From JBDROX01 sp043809645 (GTDB taxonomy: Bacteria > Patescibacteriota > Patescibacteriia > Magasanikbacterales > UBA922): a stretch of DNA of 15,991 bases. Positions 11,224-15,991 of the stretch are shown piece after piece. The stretch is from contig JBDROX010000009.1 in assembly GCA_043809645.1 (NCBI GenBank), positions 1 through 15,991 of the forward strand, given 5' to 3'. The notes beneath the pieces are model-generated. The model was not told where the DNA came from, ran no database searches, and saw nothing but the letters and a program-made list of their open reading frames with translations. A program made the position numbers and the translations under genes. Position 1 is the first letter of the stretch. The number at the start of each line of letters is the position of its first letter.

Positions 11224-13026
11224 ATGGCAATAGAAAATCCAATCTTAACTACGTACACACCAGAGGCAACCAGCCCAGCCAAACCTGAAAGCCTGGGGAA
11301 CGTAGTGTCAATGCTTAATAAAACAAGAGAACAAAAAGCTTCCACACTCGATGATCTGGATCAAGAGTCTATTTCAAAAAAAGAAATGGATGCGTTTGCT
11401 GCCGAAATCAGTGAAAAGGTAAAAAATGGAGAAATCTCTCCAGAAAAAGCTGCAAGTGATGTCTATTCAGAACTGAATCGACAGTCAAGAATTCTCAAAA
11501 CCTCAAAAGGGTATATAGAAAAAGGATGGCACCCATCGATCAAAGGCACTGAAATGAAACCAAACGCTTTGTATAGAACTTGGAAAAATCTCAGAATGAA
11601 GAATAGGCTTTCTGAAACCCGACCACCAGCCCCTCCAAGACCTGGAACAGAAGCAGAAACAATTGCGCAGAGTGAAAAGGAAGAGCGAAATACATTTTTT
11701 ACAGAAATGAATAAACGCGAAGAAGAGATAGCTGTACTCAAAACAGAACAAATCAGGGCGCTCAGAGAACAAATAGCAAGACTCAAAGAAACCCGACCAC
11801 CAGCCCCTCCAAGACCTGGAACAAAAGCAACAATCATTACAAGAGAACAGTTAGAAGAGGCCCGAAAAGCAGCGGCAGAACAGATGAAAAAAGATACAGA
11901 ACGAGCCCCAGAGTTTGGCGCTGGGCTTGCAGATGCCGGCAAATCGCTCGTCACAGGCGATTTTCGTGTACCAGAACTAAACGTACCAGATGGCTACGGT
12001 GAGAGCCTTCAACGTGAAAACACAAGAAGAGAAACAGAGGCAAGACAAAATGCTGTGCTAAGAGACTTGCGAGAGCAGGCAAGACGTGAAAGAGAAGAAA
12101 ACGAGACTCAAAAAAATATAGAAAACCAGGAAATTGCTGAAATAAATAACGCTATTGGAAATCTAAATACACAGGGTATCCTTCCACCAGAGAGACTTCT
12201 TCCTGCAATAATGAAACTAGATGGACTCCCAGAGGGTCTCAAGACTGGAGTGTTGGCCCTGATTCACAATGAATTTCCAAAAGTGAAAATTGACCCAAAT
12301 GGAGAAGTGCATGGGTTCTTTAACCAAAGACGCGTCAAAAAACTAGAAAACGGCACAGGTGCACAGAGTCAAAGATTTCAGGAGCTTACTGAATTTCTTT
12401 CCAAACTCAATACTAGAGAAATTAATATTGCTGAGCCTGTCTCAGATATTCCAAGAAAAAACAGAATTGAAAAGACAACAGTGTTCGGGCAGACCACAAA
12501 AACTGGAATGGGTACTGAGAGTTTTAGTGCAAGGGTTCAGAGAAGAGAACAGAGCAGAGTACCAGTCGGGACTAGTGAGACTGAATTTAGAGAACTGTCT
12601 CCTGCTGATCAATATGAGCATCTTCTGAGTGCTTACGGAAGCAAAGTAAAAATAAATTCAGACGCAAGCATCCCAAAAAGAAAAACTTTTCTTCGAAATA
12701 ATGAAAAAAACTTTTCGAGACTCTATGCCACAGACCCAGAGTTCAAGAAATCATATGATGAGTTCTATGCATCTCTCTATGGGGTAGAGCACCAGGAAAC
12801 AAACACTTTGATACTTGATCAGGCAACCAGAATGGAACTTTGGGGGAAAATGTCTCCACAAGATCAGGCAGAAACACAGACCATACTATCACTGTACCAA
12901 GCAGAAGGACTAAACCGTGTTCAGCAATATGTCCAGGAAGGACTTGATGGTCATATACCTCAGTCTGTTGCCGAGTATCTCGTTGATTTCATTCCAACAG
13001 AAGAATTGAATACACTTCCAAGATAA
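11224..13026 (+). CDS. 600-residue helical hypothetical protein with duplicated Pro-rich motif
   Basis: A 600-residue hydrophilic protein with no signal peptide or membrane segment and no domain I recognise. Residues 60-125 are helical. A Glu/Lys/Arg-rich coiled-coil-like region spans about 145-310 and contains the motif ETRPPAPPRPGT twice (about residues 131-142 and 189-200), encoded by an exact 36-base DNA repeat 58 codons apart. Residues 310-385 form a compact segment (PPERLLPAIMKLDGLPEGL). The last 200 residues are Gln/Glu-rich and end in SVAEYLVDFIPTEELNTLPR. The Pro-rich motif looks like a flexible linker or a docking peptide for a partner protein. A cytoplasmic scaffold role is only a guess. 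It is a single-gene unit with its own promoter and a shared terminator. Confidence 0.75.
   Translation: MAIENPILTTYTPEATSPAKPESLGNVVSMLNKTREQKASTLDDLDQESISKKEMDAFAAEISEKVKNGEISPEKAASDVYSELNRQSRILKTSKGYIEKGWHPSIKGTEMKPNALYRTWKNLRMKNRLSETRPPAPPRPGTEAETIAQSEKEERNTFFTEMNKREEEIAVLKTEQIRALREQIARLKETRPPAPPRPGTKATIITREQLEEARKAAAEQMKKDTERAPEFGAGLADAGKSLVTGDFRVPELNVPDGYGESLQRENTRRETEARQNAVLRDLREQARREREENETQKNIENQEIAEINNAIGNLNTQGILPPERLLPAIMKLDGLPEGLKTGVLALIHNEFPKVKIDPNGEVHGFFNQRRVKKLENGTGAQSQRFQELTEFLSKLNTREINIAEPVSDIPRKNRIEKTTVFGQTTKTGMGTESFSARVQRREQSRVPVGTSETEFRELSPADQYEHLLSAYGSKVKINSDASIPKRKTFLRNNEKNFSRLYATDPEFKKSYDEFYASLYGVEHQETNTLILDQATRMELWGKMSPQDQAETQTILSLYQAEGLNRVQQYVQEGLDGHIPQSVAEYLVDFIPTEELNTLPR
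11614..11823 (+). repeat. 36-base exact direct repeat inside the coding region
   Basis: Bases 11614-11649 and 11788-11823 are identical, start GAAACCCGACCACCAGCCCC, and are 174 bases (58 codons) apart in the same frame. They encode ETRPPAPPRPGT twice. Identity at the DNA level, including third positions, points to a recent duplication or gene conversion. Confidence 0.9.
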
Positions 13027-13037
13027 ATTAAGCCAAT

Positions 13038-13069
13038 AAAAAAACTGCCACACATGTGGCAGTTTTTTT
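13038..13069. terminator. Bidirectional intrinsic terminator
   Basis: AAAAAA, CTGCCACA (13045-13052), TGTGGCAG (13055-13062), TTTTTTT form a strong symmetrical hairpin with A and T tracts on both sides. It serves the plus-strand gene ending at 13026 and thrS ending at 13073 on the minus strand. Confidence 0.9.
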
Positions 13070-13072
13070 ATG

Positions 13073-14818
13073 CTATGATCTCTCTAAAATCTCTTTCTTC
13101 ACTTTCTCTACAAACACTTCTCTGCTCATCTGAACCTGATCTTTTTCCCCTCTCACTCGTATCATCCATTCATCTCCACTCAACTCTTTGTCTCCAACGA
13201 CGACGACATACGGCGCTTTTCCCTTCGATGCTTTTCGAATCTTGTTCCCGACAGTCTCATCCGCTTCATCAATCTCTACGCGAATCCCAGCAGCCTTGAG
13301 ATCTTTCATAATCTCTCTTGCGCCCTCCACATGCTTTTCTGACACTGGAACGAGGTGAACTTGAACTGGCGAGAGCCAGACTGGAAAATTCCCTGCATAG
13401 TGTTCGATGATGACAGAGAGGAAACGCTCTACAGATCCAAGAATCGCTCTATGGATCATTACAGGTCGTTCCTTTTCTCCTTTGTCATTTGTGTACTCGA
13501 GTTCAAATCGCTCTGGAAGATTGAAGTCAAGCTGTATGGTCGCAAGCTGCCATGTTCTTCCAATGGCATCCTTTGCACGGAAGTCTACCTTCGGCCCATA
13601 GAACGCTGCCTCACCTTCTACTTCTGCGAACTCCTGCCCGAGATTCCCCAGGACATCTCGAAGAATTCCCTCTGACTTCTCCCAGACACTTCTTTCCCCA
13701 AGATACTTTTCAGGATTATTTGGATCAGAGAGGGAGAGATCGAGCTGGAGTGACATACCAAATGGTGCATAGAACTTTTGGATAATATCAAACAGTGCTT
13801 TGACCTCGTCATTTATCTGATCAAGTGTACAGAAAACATGTGCATCATCCTGCGTAATAGAACGAACTCTAGAAAGCCCCTGTAACTGTCCAGTATTCTC
13901 ATCTCGGTATACAGCAGTCACTTCACTCATACGAATAGGGAGATCCTTGTAGGATCGTGGGCGTGCAGAAAAAATCTGTGTATGGTGTGGACAATTCATT
14001 GGCTTCATAACAAAGACTTGATCCGTCTTCTGGCTTCGTACATGAAAAATATCATCTGCGAACTTATCCCAATGTCCAGACACTTTGTACAAATCTGACT
14101 TCGCAATATGTGGGATGGTCACTCGGGTATACCCATATGGCTCCATGAGTTCCCATATAAAATCAGTAAGCTGATCTCGGAGAATAGTACCCTTTTCTGT
14201 GAAGAGTGGAAGACCAGCTCCGACGAGTTCTGAAAAATAAAAAAGATCGAGCTCGCTTCCAAGCTTCCTGTGATCACGTTTCTGTGCTTCTTCCATCATC
14301 ACCTCATACTGCTTTAACTCTTTTCTATTTTCAAATGCAACACCATAAATTCTGGTCAACATCTTGTTCTTCTCATCCCCACGCCAGTAGGCTCCTGCAA
14401 CTTTTGTGAGTTTGAAACTATCTGTTCTGATTTCAGATGTATTTTCCACATGTGGCCCAAGGCAGAGATTCTCGAAGTCTCCTGATTTAAAAAAACTGAC
14501 ATTCTTCTCACCCTTTGCCCGAAGTTCCTCTATAAGCTCAGTCTTGTAAGGATCATCCTTATACATCGCAAGTGCCTCATCGAAATCCATAGTGTGCTGG
14601 ACGAAATCAATCTTCTCCTCTATGAGCTGGCGCATACGTTTCTCGAGCTTTGGAAAAATGTCTTCTGAAATGCTTTCCGGAAGATCATAGTCCTGATAAA
14701 ATCCATCGTCAATAACAGGACCAACACCCAGGCCTGCGTCAGGATAGAGCTCGAGGACTGCCATAGTCATGAGATGCGAGAGTGAATGCCTTATGTTATG
14801 TAATTGTTCTTCTTTCAT
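13073..14818 (-). CDS. thrS: Threonyl-tRNA synthetase lacking the TGS domain
   Basis: A 581-residue ThrRS that charges tRNA-Thr. I start it at the ATG at 14818 (MKEEQLHNIRHS); the frame stays open upstream only through the T-box leader. The N-terminal TGS domain is absent. The editing domain is present with His11 and His15 (HxxxH) and Cys119-x3-His123 (CLGPH), so removal of mischarged Ser should be intact. The class II core follows: Cys276 (MNCPHH), His327 (DDAHVFC) and His473 (IEHYAG) are the zinc ligands that select Thr. Motif 2 is RDENTGQLQGLSRVRSITQDD and motif 3 HRAILGSVERFL. The anticodon-binding domain ends the chain. Loss of TGS is common in reduced uncultured lineages. Expression is controlled by the Thr T-box upstream. 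Confidence 0.97.
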   Translation of the reverse strand: MKEEQLHNIRHSLSHLMTMAVLELYPDAGLGVGPVIDDGFYQDYDLPESISEDIFPKLEKRMRQLIEEKIDFVQHTMDFDEALAMYKDDPYKTELIEELRAKGEKNVSFFKSGDFENLCLGPHVENTSEIRTDSFKLTKVAGAYWRGDEKNKMLTRIYGVAFENRKELKQYEVMMEEAQKRDHRKLGSELDLFYFSELVGAGLPLFTEKGTILRDQLTDFIWELMEPYGYTRVTIPHIAKSDLYKVSGHWDKFADDIFHVRSQKTDQVFVMKPMNCPHHTQIFSARPRSYKDLPIRMSEVTAVYRDENTGQLQGLSRVRSITQDDAHVFCTLDQINDEVKALFDIIQKFYAPFGMSLQLDLSLSDPNNPEKYLGERSVWEKSEGILRDVLGNLGQEFAEVEGEAAFYGPKVDFRAKDAIGRTWQLATIQLDFNLPERFELEYTNDKGEKERPVMIHRAILGSVERFLSVIIEHYAGNFPVWLSPVQVHLVPVSEKHVEGAREIMKDLKAAGIRVEIDEADETVGNKIRKASKGKAPYVVVVGDKELSGDEWMIRVRGEKDQVQMSREVFVEKVKKEILERS

Positions 14819-14853
14819 ATAAATAAATTTATATTGATGAATATACTTAAAAT

Positions 14854-15053
14854 AAAAAACCGACATACAAGACTGTATCCCGGGGTCAGACGCAACGCGT
14901 AAGACGGTTCCACCCGATGGTTTCACTTTTTCAAATTGCCTAGATACTCCAAGAGTGGTTCCATACTGTTTCTTCTCAAGAGAACTCTCAGTCTAGGTTC
15001 TCTCTTCCTTTGAGTGACTCTTCAGCAGGGCTGGCTCTTGTCCAAATGTATCT
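14854..15053 (-). promoter_or_regulatory. T-box riboswitch for threonine (thrS leader)
   Basis: On the minus strand the antiterminator is complete: CGGG (14916-14913), bulge UGGAACC (14912-14906), GUC, hairpin ACGC-GUU-GCGU, GAC (14887-14885), CCCG (14884-14881). The competing terminator (14883-14860) ends in six Ts (14859-14854) and uses part of the same CCCG strand. Stem I folds as AGAUAC (15053-15048) with GUAUCU (14947-14942), an asymmetric loop (AUUUGGA/GA) where a kink-turn usually lies, and CAAGAG (15040-15035) with CUCUUG (14955-14950). Directly inside the latter is GGAACCA, which presents specifier ACC (Thr, 14959-14957) followed by a purine. UGGA in the bulge would pair with a tRNA ending UCCA. 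Only about 25 bases separate Stem I from the antiterminator, so it is a short form without Stem II. Confidence 0.88.
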
Positions 15054-15059
15054 TATTCT

Positions 15060-15088
15060 AGAGTACGCGTCTTTTCAAAAGCTGTCAA
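15060..15088 (-). promoter_or_regulatory. Probable promoter of the thrS leader
   Basis: On the minus strand TTGACA (15088-15083), a 17-base spacer and a weak -10 TACTCT (15065-15060) would start transcription near 15053, exactly at the base of T-box Stem I. The -35 is perfect; the -10 matches at three positions only. TAGAAT (15060-15055) is an alternative -10 with poor spacing. Confidence 0.5.
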
Positions 15089-15090
15089 AT

Positions 15091-15991
15091 TTACTCAACG
15101 TTCTTGACAATAACAGTCACATGATCTTCGACATGTGGAACAGTCCTCATCCAGGCTGGTCGAAATTCTACTTCTACACCATAGACATGGTCGAGTGCGA
15201 GGAGATATCTTCTTATTTCATCTTTTGTCTTTCCATAGAACATGATCTTATCGAGTTGCTTCCCTTCTGGGCTAATACTTGCTACGCCTGTATAGACATA
15301 GTCGAGCTGAGCTGTTCCAGATACTGTATCGTACGAGGCAAGACTCAAAACTGGTTCACCATCTCCTGGCATGATAGTACTCACTTCATCCACTGCACGC
15401 GCTTGGAGTGCCTTCTCTGCATAAACCATTGCGTCCGCTTTGTTATATACCACACCACTGATGGTGGCTGTCCCAATCAGTGTAAATTCTGAAACTTCTG
15501 TGTCTACTTCTTTATCAGACTGAATGACAATGTTAGCAATGTCATAGACTCCTTCAAATTCTGGGTACTTTGATTGAAGCTCCGTTCTTCCAGCGTCTAG
15601 AATATCGTCTTTGAGAATTGCTTTCGCCTGTTCAATATCACTACTACTCAGAATTCCAATAACTCTCTTGCCCCCCATCATTGACTCATCGCTCACGCCA
15701 TAAACAAGTTTTTGTTTTGCCTCATTGAGGCCTGGAATAGTAAAGCTTGTCGGACCAATATCACTCCCTGGCCCATCGATGTCTGCATATATTTCTGCCT
15801 CGATGGTGCTCTCGGCCGGAACAGTGACTCCTGCTTTGAGACGAAAGAGAACTCCATCTTCTGAGAGAAATCGTGTGGTTGCGATTAATGGCTGACTAAA
15901 TGTAGCCTCATTATGAATAGTAAGCATTCCTGACGCTGTTCCAGTTTCTTCTTTTGTTCCAGTTGGTGCAAATAGTTTTTCCATTCGGAGC
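15091..15991 (-). CDS. Baseplate-J-like surface protein, C-terminal part (5' end outside window)
   Basis: The frame is open to the right edge, past the ATG at 15984, so at least 300 residues of a longer protein are seen. SGMLTIHNEATFSQPLIATTRFLSEDGVLFRLKAGVTVPA followed by GPGSDIGPTSFTIPG is the pattern of the baseplate J/Gp47-like beta-rich region of large membrane-anchored proteins in Patescibacteria: an Ig-like start, a TRF(L)S..G..FR strand and the IGP..FTIPG turn. The C-terminal part alternates strands and helices and ends EDHVTVIVKNVE. No membrane segment lies in the visible portion; family members usually carry it at the N-terminus, outside this window. The likely place is the cell surface, the function unknown. 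It ends 38 bases before the thrS leader starts; no terminator hairpin is obvious between them. Confidence 0.65.
   Translation of the reverse strand, partial: LRMEKLFAPTGTKEETGTASGMLTIHNEATFSQPLIATTRFLSEDGVLFRLKAGVTVPAESTIEAEIYADIDGPGSDIGPTSFTIPGLNEAKQKLVYGVSDESMMGGKRVIGILSSSDIEQAKAILKDDILDAGRTELQSKYPEFEGVYDIANIVIQSDKEVDTEVSEFTLIGTATISGVVYNKADAMVYAEKALQARAVDEVSTIMPGDGEPVLSLASYDTVSGTAQLDYVYTGVASISPEGKQLDKIMFYGKTKDEIRRYLLALDHVYGVEVEFRPAWMRTVPHVEDHVTVIVKNVE

Noticed and set aside
14819..14926. 36-residue N-terminal extension of threonyl-tRNA synthetase
   Set aside because: It would be translated from the antiterminator and terminator of the T-box. The family alignment begins at IRHSLSHL, just after the ATG at 14818.
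15010..15492. 160-residue plus-strand frame opposite the surface protein gene
   Set aside because: It crosses the T-box Stem I and the antisense of a clearly coding region. The Cys/His-rich product has no domain character.

Overview
The window looks like chromosomal DNA of a Candidate Phyla Radiation (Patescibacteria-type) bacterium. The threonyl-tRNA synthetase lacks the N-terminal TGS domain, several proteins are hypothetical types familiar from these genomes (PsbP-like anchored protein, Ser/Ala-rich basic protein, baseplate-J-like surface protein), and ribosome binding sites are scarce. TGA is a normal stop, shown by the ATGA overlap of miaB and miaA. The phylum is inferred from these traits, not proven.

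Left half (1-7677): an array of gene cassettes separated by seven attC-like sites, which is the layout of an integron or an integrase-less attC cluster. Each site has an RYRYAAC-type R'' box, an L arm of about 11 bp, a variable interior, the complementary L arm, and an R' box GTTRYRYG followed by AAAT. Cassettes carry (1) a three-gene operon on the opposite strand, (2) a histidine phosphatase, (3) a class I methyltransferase, (4) a membrane-anchored PsbP-like protein, (5) a Fic protein and (6) an Asp/Glu racemase-family protein. The cassette genes are mostly AT-rich and unlike the chromosomal genes to the right. No integrase gene lies in the window; in the classical layout it would be to the left.

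The most unusual property is that the two ends of the cassettes are inverted repeats of each other, different for every cassette: 15-19 bp nearly perfect arms, up to about 80 bp in cassette 1. They start at the R' and R'' boxes and run inward to the gene, in cassette 3 into its last codons. In an excised circle they would lengthen the attC hairpin far beyond the usual site. I know of no description of this.

Boundary (7671-8049): a small membrane protein gene starts like a cassette but has no attC behind it. A bidirectional terminator closes the array side.

Right half (8059-15991): ordinary chromosome. A minus-strand operon miaB-miaA-hypothetical (tRNA A37 modification) is divergent from a 600-residue coiled-coil-like unknown with its own promoter. 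A shared bidirectional terminator separates that gene from thrS. thrS is preceded by a complete-looking T-box riboswitch: Stem I with specifier ACC (Thr), a UGGAACC antiterminator bulge and a competing terminator. Upstream of it is the 3' part of a baseplate-J-like surface protein gene.

Other regulation seen: a leader-peptide/attenuator arrangement in front of the cassette 1 operon, and a perfect-consensus promoter embedded in 11-bp-phased GGTATAA iterons in front of the Fic gene.
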